A DNA stretch of 64,000 nucleotides from Streptomyces sp. NK08204 (lineage in GTDB: Bacteria; Actinomycetota; Actinomycetes; Streptomycetales; Streptomycetaceae): NCBI RefSeq assembly GCF_020400585.1, contig NZ_JAINVF010000001.1, positions 434,001 to 498,000 on the forward strand, in the 5' to 3' direction. Positions 49,013 through 57,532 of the stretch are shown piece by piece. Under the pieces are notes generated by a model. The model searched no databases and had not been told where the DNA came from. It was given only the letters and a program-made list of their open reading frames with translations. Made by a program: the position numbers and the translations under genes. How positions within the stretch are numbered: the first letter of the stretch is position 1; every line of letters begins with the position of its first letter.

Positions 49013-50452
49013 ATGAGCACTTCGGCGCAGATCGGCGTCACGGGGCTGGCGGTCATGGGCCGCAACCTCGCACGGAACTTCGCGCGCAACGGCTACACGG
49101 TCGCCGTGCACAACCGGACGGCGACGCGCACGCACGCGCTGGTGGCGGAGTTCGGGGACGAGGGGGACTTCGTCCCGGCCGAGACCGCGAAGGAGTTCGT
49201 GGCGGCGCTGGAACGCCCCCGCCGGCTCGTGATCATGGTGAAGGCCGGTGAGCCGACGGACGCGGTGATCCAGGAGTTCGCACCGCTGCTGGAGCCCGGT
49301 GACATGATCATCGACGGCGGCAACGCGCACTTCGCGGACACCCGGCGCCGGGAGCGGGAGCTGCGCGAGCAGGGCATCCACTTCGTCGGCACGGGCATCT
49401 CCGGCGGCGAGGAGGGCGCGCTGCACGGGCCGAGCATCATGCCGGGCGGTTCGGTGGAGTCGTACGCGTCCCTCGGCCCCATGCTGGAGAAGATCTCCGC
49501 GAAGGCGGCGGACGGCGCACCCTGCGTGACGCACGTGGGCCCGGACGGTGCCGGTCACTTCGTGAAGATGGTCCACAACGGCATCGAGTACGCCGACATG
49601 CAGCTGATCGGCGAGGCGTACCAGTTGCTGCGCGACGTCGCCGGGTACGCCCCCGCACAGATCGCGGAGATCTTCCGCACCTGGAACACCGGCCGCCTGG
49701 ACTCGTACCTGATCGAGATCACCGCCGAGGTGCTGTCCCACGTGGACGCGGCGACCGGCCGTCCGTTCGTCGACGTGGTCGTGGACCAGGCCGAGCAGAA
49801 GGGGACCGGCCGCTGGACGGTGCAGATCGCGCTCGACCTGGGCGTCCCCGTGTCCGGCATCGCGGAGGCGGTGTTCGCGCGTTCGCTCTCGGGCCACGCG
49901 GCGCTGCGGGCCGCGTCCCGCGGGCTGGCCGGACCGAAGGCGTCCCCGCTCGGCGAGGCGGAGGCGGCGGCCTTCGCCGACCGGGTGGAACAGGCGCTGT
50001 ACGCGTCCAAGATCGTGTCGTACACGCAGGGCTTCCACGAGATCGCCGCGGGCAGCGAGGAGTACGGCTGGGACATCGACCTCGGCCGGGTGGCCTCCAT
50101 CTGGCGCGGCGGATGCATCATCCGCGCGGCCTTCCTGGACCGCATCCGCGCCGCGTACGACACCCGCCCCGACCTGCCGAGCCTGCTGGCGGACGAGACG
50201 TTCGCACAGGAGATCACGGCGGCGCAGGACGACTGGCGCGAGGTGCTGGTCGCGGCGACGCGGCAAGGGGTGCCGACGCCGGGCTTCGCGGCGGCACTGG
50301 CGTACTACGACGCGCTGCGCGCAGAACGCCTGCCCGCAGCGCTCACGCAGGGCCAGCGGGACTTCTTCGGGGCGCACACGTACCGCAGGGTGGACCGGGA
50401 GGGTTCGTTCCACACGCTGTGGGGCGGGAACCGGGCGGAGGTCACGGCCTGA
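49013..50452 (+). CDS. gnd: 6-phosphogluconate dehydrogenase, decarboxylating
   Basis: 479 residues. Oxidises 6-phosphogluconate to ribulose-5-phosphate, making NADPH in the pentose phosphate pathway. N-terminal motif GVTGLAVMGRNLARNFARNG binds NADP; VGTGISGGEEGALHGPSIMPGG and KMVHNGIEYADMQLIGEAYQ form the substrate site, and the catalytic Lys is in the latter. Full-length homodimer type. ATG 49013 follows AGGAG. Divergent from rpfD. Confidence 0.96.
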   Translation: MSTSAQIGVTGLAVMGRNLARNFARNGYTVAVHNRTATRTHALVAEFGDEGDFVPAETAKEFVAALERPRRLVIMVKAGEPTDAVIQEFAPLLEPGDMIIDGGNAHFADTRRRERELREQGIHFVGTGISGGEEGALHGPSIMPGGSVESYASLGPMLEKISAKAADGAPCVTHVGPDGAGHFVKMVHNGIEYADMQLIGEAYQLLRDVAGYAPAQIAEIFRTWNTGRLDSYLIEITAEVLSHVDAATGRPFVDVVVDQAEQKGTGRWTVQIALDLGVPVSGIAEAVFARSLSGHAALRAASRGLAGPKASPLGEAEAAAFADRVEQALYASKIVSYTQGFHEIAAGSEEYGWDIDLGRVASIWRGGCIIRAAFLDRIRAAYDTRPDLPSLLADETFAQEITAAQDDWREVLVAATRQGVPTPGFAAALAYYDALRAERLPAALTQGQRDFFGAHTYRRVDREGSFHTLWGGNRAEVTA

Positions 50453-50472
50453 CCGGTTCCAGTGCCGGCTCC

Positions 50473-50688
50473 TCAGCTCAGGGGCGGCCCCGGTTCCGGG
50501 TTCGGCACGGGTTCCGGGCCCGGGGGGATCGGTGACGGTGACGGCTCCGGCGGACCCGGCGGGCCCGGCTGGGGCGGTGCCGGAGGCTGGGGCGGCGGGG
50601 CCGGCTCGGGGCCGGGAGGTGGCTCCGGGGGCGGGACCGGGGTGGGATACGGCTCCGGGGGGACGGGGCCGGGATGCGGGCTGGTCAT
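50473..50688 (-). CDS. Small proline-rich protein
   Basis: 71 residues, almost half proline in (P-x)n and PEPxPxP runs, ending EPGPPLS. No signal peptide or hydrophobic helix. It could be judged noise, but the ATG at 50688 has a perfect GGAGG at normal spacing and the frame ends naturally 20 nt beyond the gnd stop. Such tracts are flexible spacers or wall-binding; no function can be assigned. Confidence 0.55.
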   Translation of the reverse strand: MTSPHPGPVPPEPYPTPVPPPEPPPGPEPAPPPQPPAPPQPGPPGPPEPSPSPIPPGPEPVPNPEPGPPLS

Positions 50689-50760
50689 GGTGTCCTCCGG
50701 CCGGTCGTGTGACGTCGCCTGTGGACTACTTCCCCGACTACCCGGCCCCCGCTCGCCCAG

Positions 50761-51435
50761 TCACCCGACGGCGCCGCCGAAGGAACCCGGGTGGGTGCGC
50801 ACGGTGGCCACCGCCGCCGAGCCCGCGGCCAGTCCCGGGCCGGGGCTCGACAGCACCGGCACGCTGCCTGACGTCAGTCGCCCGGCGGGGGACATGGACA
50901 CCTGGGCCAGGACGACCACATCGGTGTCGGCGTCGGTGAGGGCGTCGGCGGCGGCAGCGATCCGCCGTGCGGAGCCCTCGCTGTCCCCGGCCGCGAACAG
51001 ATCCCACGCCCCGTCCACCACCAGGGTGGCGACGGAGACGGGCCGGCCCGCTCGCCGGGCCTCCTCCTCGATCAGCTCGGCGGTCGGGCCGAGGGTGCTG
51101 TCGAGGGTGGCGAGGACGGTGACACGGGGCCCAGCGGCCACGGCGGCGGCTGCCATGGGCCGGTCGACCCGCAGCACCGGAACACCGACCGCGCAGCCCT
51201 CGGCGACGGCGCCGATGGTGGAACAGGTACACAGCACCGCCCGCGCCCCCTCTGCCACGGCCGCCTCCAGAGCCTCCCGCACCCCGCCCACGACCGCACC
51301 GGTCCCCTCCCGCCGGGCCTGCTCCAGCAACTCCTCGCGGACGAGATGCCGCAGCTGCAGCCCTGGGTGGCCGATGTCACGCAGGGCGTCGAAGACCGGC
51401 ACGTGAGCGGGTGATGTGTGCAGGAGGGCGAGCAT
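50761..51435 (-). CDS. Aspartate/glutamate racemase-like protein
   Basis: 224 residues resembling the Asp/Glu/hydantoin racemase superfamily, with the first catalytic cysteine region (AVLCTCSTIGAVAE) intact. The second, usually a C in (G/A)C(S/T), reads LAQVSM instead, so the two-cysteine racemase mechanism is not supported. It may be a one-cysteine isomerase/decarboxylase-type relative. ATG 51435. Downstream of panD-GNAT on the same strand, but separated by about 460 nt of repetitive DNA. Confidence 0.7.
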   Translation of the reverse strand: MLALLHTSPAHVPVFDALRDIGHPGLQLRHLVREELLEQARREGTGAVVGGVREALEAAVAEGARAVLCTCSTIGAVAEGCAVGVPVLRVDRPMAAAAVAAGPRVTVLATLDSTLGPTAELIEEEARRAGRPVSVATLVVDGAWDLFAAGDSEGSARRIAAAADALTDADTDVVVLAQVSMSPAGRLTSGSVPVLSSPGPGLAAGSAAVATVRTHPGSFGGAVG

Positions 51436-51539
51436 GGGGGCGTCCAGCCTTCGGTGCGTCGGGGTGCGCGCGTGGTGGGGTAGGGGGTGAGCCGGGGCCG
51501 CGGGCCAGGGGCCGCGCGGGGACGGGCTCTGGGGCTGCG

Positions 51540-51776
51540 GGGCGTGGTGGCCGTATGACCGTGGAGCCCCAGGACGAGATGGCCGTATGACCGTGGAGCC
51601 GTGAGGCCCGGACGCCCGTAGAGCCGCAGCAGCGTGGAGCCGGGCGGCCGTAGGACGGTGAGGCCGGTGGATGCATGCGCAGGCCCGCTCGGCCGTGCGG
51701 CCACGGACCGCAGGACCGTGCGGCCACGGACCGCAGGACCGTGCGGCCACGGACCGCAGGACCGTGCGGCCACGGA
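51540..51776. repeat. Minisatellite region (23-bp units plus older degenerate units)
   Basis: Four units of exactly 23 nt (GTGCGGCCACGGACCGCAGG plus ACC) begin at 51695, 51718, 51741 and 51764, the last partial. Upstream, 51540-51690 holds related but decayed units (tggccgtatgaccgtggagc and variants). The stretch 51436-51894 contains no credible gene. Confidence 0.75.
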
Positions 51777-51894
51777 ATAGCAGAGCGCGGGGCCGCAGGC
51801 CCACAAGGCGGCTACAGAGCCGGGAGGCTGGGGAGTCCGGGGAGGCCTGGGAGGTCGGGGAGGCCGTCGAGCCGCAGCCCCCGGAGGCCCTGGG

Positions 51895-52239
51895 TCAGAA
51901 CCGGTCGGGGTGGGCGGACACCCACTCCTGTGCCGCCTGCAGCAGCTTCGGGTCAGCCGGCGGGGCCACCTCGGGATGGCGTGCGGCCCAGCCGACGACG
52001 TACGGGCACAGCGGGGCCACCGGGATGTCCTCGCGCTCGGCGACGGCGTACAGCTCGCGGGCCAGCGACCCGGCGATGCCCTTGCCCTCGTGCGCCGGCT
52101 CCACGATCGTGTGGACCGGGACCAGGGCGCGCGCGGGCGACTCCAGTACGAAGTACTGGATGTGGCCGAGGACCTCACCCCCGTCGACAGCCTCCAGGCG
52201 GCCCGCCGCCCGGTCGTCGCGGATCTCGGTGTTGCTCAT
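51895..52239 (-). CDS. Small GNAT (Acetyltransf_CG / YidJ type) downstream of panD
   Basis: 114 residues. Acetyl-CoA loop EPAHEGKGIAGSLARELYAV, then PVAPLCPYVVGWAARHPE, a typical pattern of the small GNAT_YjdJ/CG family. Its ATG is 32 nt after panD, so the two are probably one operon. In enteric bacteria a GNAT protein (PanZ) controls PanD maturation and activity. PanZ belongs to a different GNAT subgroup, so functional analogy is only a hypothesis. Confidence 0.8.
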   Translation of the reverse strand: MSNTEIRDDRAAGRLEAVDGGEVLGHIQYFVLESPARALVPVHTIVEPAHEGKGIAGSLARELYAVAEREDIPVAPLCPYVVGWAARHPEVAPPADPKLLQAAQEWVSAHPDRF

Positions 52240-52271
52240 GGGCACGCACGCTCCTGGTCGTCGTCCGCCCG

Positions 52272-52691
52272 TCAGGCCGGTACGGCCTCCGGGCTGCGCT
52301 GCTGGTCGGAGCCGGGCACCGGCTCGGACGGATCGGCACCGAGGGACACGATCCGGTTGTCGCCGTCCACATGGACGACCCGCGGCTTCAGCTCCCGTGC
52401 CTCGGCGTCGGTGACCTGAGCGTAGCTGATGATGATCACCAGGTCCCCGGGATGCACGAGATGGGCGGCGGCCCCGTTGATCCCGATGACCCCGGACCCG
52501 CGCTCGCCCTCGATGACGTACGTCTCCAGACGGGCACCGTTGGTGATGTCGACGATGTGCACCAACTCGCCGGGCAGGAGGTCGGCGGCGTCGAGCAGGT
52601 CGGCGTCGATGGTCACCGATCCCACGTAGTGCAGGTCGGCCTGGGTGACGGTGGCTCGGTGAATCTTGGACTTGAACATGGTACGCAACAT
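52272..52691 (-). CDS. panD: Aspartate 1-decarboxylase
   Basis: 139-residue pyruvoyl enzyme that makes beta-alanine for pantothenate and CoA. It shows the autocleavage site Gly24-Ser25 (HYVGSVTID) that forms the pyruvoyl cofactor, catalytic Lys in [10 protein letters not shown], and [20 protein letters not shown]. Full length. ATG 52691 has GGGAG upstream. Followed by a GNAT gene. Confidence 0.95.
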   Translation of the reverse strand: MLRTMFKSKIHRATVTQADLHYVGSVTIDADLLDAADLLPGELVHIVDITNGARLETYVIEGERGSGVIGINGAAAHLVHPGDLVIIISYAQVTDAEARELKPRVVHVDGDNRIVSLGADPSEPVPGSDQQRSPEAVPA

Positions 52692-53097
52692 CGGGGCACT
52701 CCCACATATAGGCTCCCTGCCTGCGTTTTTGCAGGTCAAGGGCTGTTTCCACACCCTACAACGAGTCGCACGTCCGGGCAGCTTTCCCCAGGTTTCCCAG
52801 GACTCGTGCTGACCACCTGCTGACTTTTCTGATGCGTCGCCAGACGACTGAAAGAGGGTTTCGCACACTCTCCCGTCCCCCACCGCGACGACGGCACAAG
52901 CCTACGCAGCACCCTCTCAGGGGCATCCGTGATGACCGTCACTCGGGCGGTCTGGACGGCGGTCAGGGGCGAAGGCGGCCGGCCCGGGAGCCGGACCACG
53001 CGCCGTCATGGGTCGGCTGGCCCGAGCGCCTCCACACGGCCCCGCAGGTGGAGGCACCCGAGGTGCATCGAAGATCCTGAGTGCCGAACGGGCGCAG
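52692..53097. other. Intergenic region upstream of panD
   Basis: About 400 nt without a gene. On the minus strand a TTGACC and a TAGGGT element lie within 150 nt of panD and are possible promoter pieces, not at standard spacing to each other. Otherwise nothing identified. Confidence 0.4.
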
Positions 53098-53328
53098 CGA
53101 CACAGCAGCGGATCGCTGACAGCCGAACCTCAGCAGTTCCGCGAGGAGTTACGGTTCCAGGCCGCCGAGCGGTTCACCAGGGGCGAGGCGAGCTCGCTGA
53201 TCACCGAAGACCTGCGTGTCAGTGTCCGGTCGGTGCAGCGATGGCGGCAGGCACGGGAGGAGGGTGGCCCGCGTGCCCTGCGGTCGCAGGGGCCGGCGTC
53301 GCCGCCGCGGCTGAGCGAGCAACGATTC
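53098..53328 (+). mobile_element. Truncated IS630-type transposase N-terminal fragment
   Basis: The translation (frame of 53008) carries TAEPQQFREELRFQAAERFT, RGEASSLITEDLRVSVRSVQ, RWRQAREEGGPRALRSQGPA and RLSEQRF, the N-terminal helix-turn-helix of IS630-family transposases from Streptomyces. It stops being recognisable there; the DDE catalytic domain is missing. No terminal inverted repeats found. An old fragment. Confidence 0.7.
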
Positions 53329-53490
53329 ACCGATCATCCCGCAGAGCAAGCGCAGCGTCCGCCGGCTCGCCTTGCCGCTGGCCGCGGCCACCGAGTGCCG
53401 CGGCCACTGACGCGAAATGGCGAAGCACCGACGGGCCAGGATGGTTGCCCCACAATGGCCGGGGGACACACAGCGAACCGGGAGTCGATC

Positions 53491-53952
53491 GTGCGGGCAC
53501 GTGACTTGGCAGTGGAGTACGAGACCGTGAGCGTCGACACCGATGCGACGGCGGCGGCACGGCTGATGGCCGAGCGTCGACTGCCGGCGCTGCTGGTCGT
53601 CGATGAGAGGGGCGCACCGAAGGCGATCCTTCCCGCCTCACAGATGATCAAGATCTTGGTGCCGGCGTATGTGCTTGAGGACCCGACGCTGGCCGCCGTG
53701 GTGGACGAAGGCCATGCCGACCGGCTGTGCCAGGCTTTGAAGGGGCGTACGGTCCGCGACTGCCTGTCCAAGACCGTGCCCGCTCCGCCGGTGGCCGAGC
53801 CCGACGCGACCGCGCTGGAGGTCGCCGCGCTGATGGCCCAGGTCCGTAGTCCCCTGGTTGCGGTCGCGGAGCCGGTCGGGACCGGAACCCGGCTGCTCGG
53901 TGTGATCACCGCTTCCCATCTTCTGGAGCGGCTGCTCGTCGCCGCCTCCTGA
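53491..53952 (+). CDS. CBS-domain pair protein
   Basis: 153 residues with two CBS motifs: VRARDLAVEYETVSVDTDATAAARLMAERRLPALLVVDERG-type first copy and VRDCLSKTVPAPPVAEPDATALEVAALMAQVRSPLVAV for the second, ending LLGVITASHLLERLL. Such pairs bind adenine nucleotides and act as energy or ionic-strength sensors. GTG 53491 follows GGGAG. Its neighbour downstream is an antiporter operon, so a regulatory link to ion transport is imaginable, but a terminator lies between. Confidence 0.8.
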   Translation: MRARDLAVEYETVSVDTDATAAARLMAERRLPALLVVDERGAPKAILPASQMIKILVPAYVLEDPTLAAVVDEGHADRLCQALKGRTVRDCLSKTVPAPPVAEPDATALEVAALMAQVRSPLVAVAEPVGTGTRLLGVITASHLLERLLVAAS

Positions 53953-53981
53953 TGCACGAGGGGGTCCACGTCCCTGAGTGC

Positions 53982-54012
53982 CTCGTCGTTGCCGGGGTCC
54001 GGCAACGACGAG
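53982..54012. terminator. Strong hairpin terminator
   Basis: 12-bp perfect stem: CTCGTCGTTGCC (53982-53993) with GGCAACGACGAG (54001-54012), loop GGGGTCC, just after the CBS gene. Confidence 0.8.
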
Positions 54013-54054
54013 CCCTGATGGCTGCACATAAGTAATCTGTCAAAGATGCACCAA

Positions 54055-54123
54055 GAGTAGGTAAGGTTCCCCGTGGTGTGCCGGGAAGCCTGGTCGGCGA
54101 GCAGAGGACAGTTCTCTCTACTT
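54055..54123 (+). ncRNA. Candidate structured leader RNA of the antiporter operon
   Basis: Upstream of the antiporter, GAGTAG (54055-54060) pairs with CTACTT (54118-54123) to close a domain. Within it, AAGGTTCCC (54063-54071) can pair with GGGAAGCCT (54083-54091, one bulged A), and AGAG (54103-54106) with CTCT (54114-54117). A competing hairpin CCGGG-AAG-CCTGG (54081-54093) overlaps the second helix. Mutually exclusive helices are typical of cis-regulatory RNA. I associate this kind of leader with actinomycete cation antiporters, but cannot name a family. Confidence 0.5.
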
Positions 54124-54142
54124 CCGATCGGGGGCGTCTGCC

Positions 54143-55396
54143 ATGGTGCTTGTGGCGGTGTTCGGTGCGGCGCTGTTGGTGGCGGTGCTGCTGTCGGGCC
54201 TGGCGGCCCGCACGGTGTTGTCCACCTCGCTGCTCTTCCTGGTGGGCGGCGCGTTCGTCGGTGATGGCTTCCTCGGGCTGATCCACATCACACCCGACAG
54301 CGAAATCGTGTCCGTCACCGCCGACCTGGCCCTGTTCGCGGTGCTGTTCACCGACGGCATGCACGTCTCGCTCCCCACGTTGCGAGCCGGCTGGCGGAAC
54401 CCTGCACGCGCCCTGGGCCTGGGCATGCCGCTGGCTTTCGTGTTCATGGGGCTGGCCGCCCATTTCCTGGCGGGCCTGGACTGGACGACGTCGTTCCTGG
54501 TCGGAGCGGTCCTGGCACCCACCGACCCGGTGTTCGCCTCGGCGATCGTGGGCCGCATCGAAGTTCCAGCAAAACTGCGGCACTTGCTCAACGTGGAAAG
54601 CGGCATCAACGACGGGCTGGCCCTGCCGGTGGTCCTGATGCTGCTCGCGGCCGCCGGTCCCTCGGCCGGTACCGTGGACGCAGCCCCGGAGACGATCGCG
54701 GCCGAGCTGCTGCTGGGCCTGGTCTTCGGTATCGCCCTGCCGCTGGTCGTCAACGGCCTCGTGCGCTTCCGGCTCTTGGGCCCCGAGCCCAAGCTCCAGC
54801 CCCTGCTGCCGCTGGTGACCGGCGTGATCCTCTATGCGGCCTGCCACCTCACGCACGCCAACCCCTACCTGGCCGCCTTCTCCGCGGGCGCCGTGCTGGC
54901 CCATGTGTCACCGGAGGCGAAGGCGTCGTTCGAACCGCTGGGCCAGGCTCTGGCGGAGCTGGCGAAGTTCGCCGCGCTGCTGGTCTTCGGCGCGCTGCTG
55001 ACTCCGCGGTTGTTCGGTGACCTGTCGCTCGGGGGGTACGCGGCAGTGGTCCTGGCGATCTTCCTGATCCGCCCGGCCTCGCTGCTGCTGTCCCTGATCG
55101 GTACGCCTGTCTCCCGGCGGGAGAAGCTGGTGGCGGCCTGGTTCGGCCCGAAGGGCTTTGCCTCGGTGGTGTACGGGCTGCTGGTGCTGCAGTCCGGGAT
55201 CCCGGGGGCGAAGGAGGCGTTCACCCTCATCGCCGTCTGCATCGCCTTCTCGATCATCGCCCACAGCTCCACCGACGTGCCCATCGCCCGCGCGTTCGAC
55301 GTCGAGGACCTGGCCGGCGTCCCGGCCGGGGACGACGAGGCAGGCACAGCGCAACGTGAGCCCGCCCGAACTGCAGGAGGAATCGGAGGACCATGA
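54143..55396 (+). CDS. CPA-type cation:proton antiporter
   Basis: 417 residues with about 12 helices. Features: LFTDGMHV, VGAVLAPTDPVFASAIVG (the TDP membrane motif of CPA1/NhaP-type exchangers), NVESGINDGLALPVVL (ND motif), AAWFGPKGFASVVYGLLVL near the end. It exchanges Na+ (or K+) for H+. ATG 54143 follows GGGG. Its stop overlaps the next antiporter's start in an ATGA overlap. A 69-nt structured region lies in its leader. Confidence 0.9.
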   Translation: MVLVAVFGAALLVAVLLSGLAARTVLSTSLLFLVGGAFVGDGFLGLIHITPDSEIVSVTADLALFAVLFTDGMHVSLPTLRAGWRNPARALGLGMPLAFVFMGLAAHFLAGLDWTTSFLVGAVLAPTDPVFASAIVGRIEVPAKLRHLLNVESGINDGLALPVVLMLLAAAGPSAGTVDAAPETIAAELLLGLVFGIALPLVVNGLVRFRLLGPEPKLQPLLPLVTGVILYAACHLTHANPYLAAFSAGAVLAHVSPEAKASFEPLGQALAELAKFAALLVFGALLTPRLFGDLSLGGYAAVVLAIFLIRPASLLLSLIGTPVSRREKLVAAWFGPKGFASVVYGLLVLQSGIPGAKEAFTLIAVCIAFSIIAHSSTDVPIARAFDVEDLAGVPAGDDEAGTAQREPARTAGGIGGP

Positions 55397-56691
55397 GCGA
55401 CTGGCACAGCTGGGCGGCGATCGTCGTCTTCGTCGGCGCGTACACCTTGATCATCAGCGAGAAGATCCACCGCGTCGCCGTGGCTCTGGGCGGCGCGGGC
55501 CTGATGCTGGCGATCGGGGCGACCGATGACATCTCGGCGTTCTACTCCGAGGACTCCGGCATCGACTGGAACGTCATCTTCCTGCTGATGGGCATGATGA
55601 TGATCGTCGGTGTACTGAAGAAGACCGGCATGTTCGAGTACCTGGCGATCTGGGCGGTCAAGCGGGCCCAGGCAAAACCGTTCCGCGTCATGGCGATGCT
55701 CGTCCTCATCACCGCGGTGGCCTCCGCGCTGCTCGACAACGTCACCACGGTCCTGCTGGTCGCCCCGGTCACCTTGCTGGTGTGCGAGCGCCTGGCGCTG
55801 CCCTCCGCGCCGTTCCTCATCGCCGAGGTCATGGCCTCGAACATCGGCGGAACCGCGACGCTGGTCGGTGACCCGCCGAACATCATCATCGCCAGCCGGG
55901 CGGGCCTGACCTTCAACGACTTCCTCGTCCACCTCGCCCCACTCGCCGCTGTGCTCGTGGTCGTCCTTCTCGTGCTGTGCCGGGTGATGTTCCGCCGGTA
56001 CTTCGTCTACGACGAGGACCGTGCCGCCGAGATCATGGCCCTGGAGGAACGCGAGGCCATCAGGGACCCGCGGCTCATGGTCCAGGGACTGATCGTGCTG
56101 GCCCTGGTCGTAGCCGGCTTCGTCCTGCATCCGGTGCTGCACTACGCACCGAGCATCGTCGCCCTCCTTGGCGCCGGACTGCTGGTCGCGGTTGCCGCCC
56201 TGGAGACGCACGACGTTCTCGCCGAGGTGGAGTGGCCCACGCTCGCCTTCTTCGCCGGCCTGTTCATCATGATCGGCGGACTCATCGACACCGGCGTCGT
56301 CAGCGAGATCTCCCGACAGCTGGCCGACGCCATCGGCGGCAACCAACTCGGCGGCTCCATGACACTGCTCGGCGGCTCGGCGGTCCTGTCCGGCATCGTC
56401 GACAACATCCCGTACGTCGCCACCATGGCGCCGATCACCAGCGACCTCGTCCGCGACATGGGCGGCTCCAGCGACCACGTCCTGTGGTGGGCACTCGCAC
56501 TTGGTGCGGACCTGGGCGGCAACGCCACCGCGATCGGCGCTTCCGCCAACGTAGTCGTCCTCGGCATCGCCGAACGCAACCGACAGCCCATCTCCTTCTG
56601 GCAGTTCACCAAGTACGGTCTCATCGTCACGGCCGTGACCGTGGTCATCTCGCTGGGCTATGTGTGGCTGCGCTACTTCACCTTTACCTGA
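55393..56691 (+). CDS. ArsB/NhaD-type ion transporter
   Basis: 432 residues, about 11 helices, ion-transporter superfamily. Two inverted halves carry the hallmark loops: NIGGTATLVGDPPNIIIASR in the first and GADLGGNATAIGASANVVVL in the second, with LDNVTTVLLVAPVT and VDNIPYVATMAPIT. NhaD-like members exchange Na+ for H+; the substrate here is not proved. Translation-coupled to the CPA antiporter by an ATGA overlap. Confidence 0.9.
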   Translation: MSDWHSWAAIVVFVGAYTLIISEKIHRVAVALGGAGLMLAIGATDDISAFYSEDSGIDWNVIFLLMGMMMIVGVLKKTGMFEYLAIWAVKRAQAKPFRVMAMLVLITAVASALLDNVTTVLLVAPVTLLVCERLALPSAPFLIAEVMASNIGGTATLVGDPPNIIIASRAGLTFNDFLVHLAPLAAVLVVVLLVLCRVMFRRYFVYDEDRAAEIMALEEREAIRDPRLMVQGLIVLALVVAGFVLHPVLHYAPSIVALLGAGLLVAVAALETHDVLAEVEWPTLAFFAGLFIMIGGLIDTGVVSEISRQLADAIGGNQLGGSMTLLGGSAVLSGIVDNIPYVATMAPITSDLVRDMGGSSDHVLWWALALGADLGGNATAIGASANVVVLGIAERNRQPISFWQFTKYGLIVTAVTVVISLGYVWLRYFTFT

Positions 56692-56766
56692 CCTGGTCAG
56701 GAGAAGGTGAAGACGTCAGTGCCACCGGAGCCTCCCGGCATGCCCCGGGAGGAATACGGTGGAAGC

Positions 56767-57125
56767 GTGCGTAAGATCACCGAAGCCGCCTTCCGCTTCC
56801 CCACGGTCACATGCACAGCCGCCCTCGTCCTGCTTGCCGGCCTCTGGGCGCTGACGCTCCTGGAGTCGTCGAAACACCACCGGATTGCCCAGCGCACCGG
56901 GGCCGACCCGCTGGATGCGACCGGAACCCCGGTGATCCCTGCGGCATCACTTGTCATCGTCCTTGCCTGAGTCCTGAGTCCCGGCGGCGCCCTGCCGCTG
57001 CGCCGCACCGAGCTTCCCAACCCTTCGGGACGGTGGTGACCGTTCTCCTCCTGGTGACCTCGCTCGTGCTGGCCGCCCTGGCCACCCGCCTCGTGACGCG
57101 GACGTGGCGCCGCCTGCACGGCTGA
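56767..57125 (+). pseudogene. Probable broken small membrane-protein gene
   Basis: From GTG 56767 (or GTG 56707) the frame encodes VRKITEAAFRFPTVTCTAAL and a helix (LVLLAGLWALTLLESSKHHR), then ends at 56970 after SLVIVLA. Another frame just downstream (57040-57125) ends with a second helix and basic tail (LLLVTSLVLAALATRLVTRT). Together they look like the two ends of one YqiJ/OB-type membrane protein with the middle lost and the frame changed. Identity is uncertain. Confidence 0.45.
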
Positions 57126-57532
57126 CTTGGCGGCCACATCGCCGGAAGGCGGCATCAAGAGCACGTACAGCTTGCCGGGACACGGCAGTGAAGCGGCCCG
57201 CCTCGCCATGTCAGGATTCCGTCAATCCGGAGGCCAGTGACGGGCGAGAGGGGGCAACACGCATGGCCTGGTTCTCGGACTGGTCATCACGGGGGTCATG
57301 CACCTCGCCCTGTCGCTGGGGCTTCGACGGCTGCTGGACGGCGCGTTCGACATCGCGATCGCGCTGGGCGGCAGCTTCAACCGGGGGCTGCCCTGCCGGT
57401 CGTCACCGGTTTCCGGCGACGAGACAGCGGGCGAGGACGGGCGCGTGGGCGCCACCGCTGTCGGCAGAGGTGACCACCCCCGGGAGGCGTGCAGCGGTAC
57501 AGCGGTACCGCGTGCGTGGCGCTCGGGTGAGG
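57126..57532. other. 407-nt region without an intact gene
   Basis: A frame at about 57258-57390 gives a hydrophobic stretch (GLVLGLVITGVMHLALSLGL, then RRLLDGAFDIAIALGG) with no proper start or finish. It may be another membrane-gene remnant. Confidence 0.35.

Noticed and set aside
53332..53410. Plus-strand frame ending RRLALPLAAATECRGH before the CBS gene
   Set aside because: Resembles no family I can name and is only about 25 codons; may be the tail of the same broken transposon.
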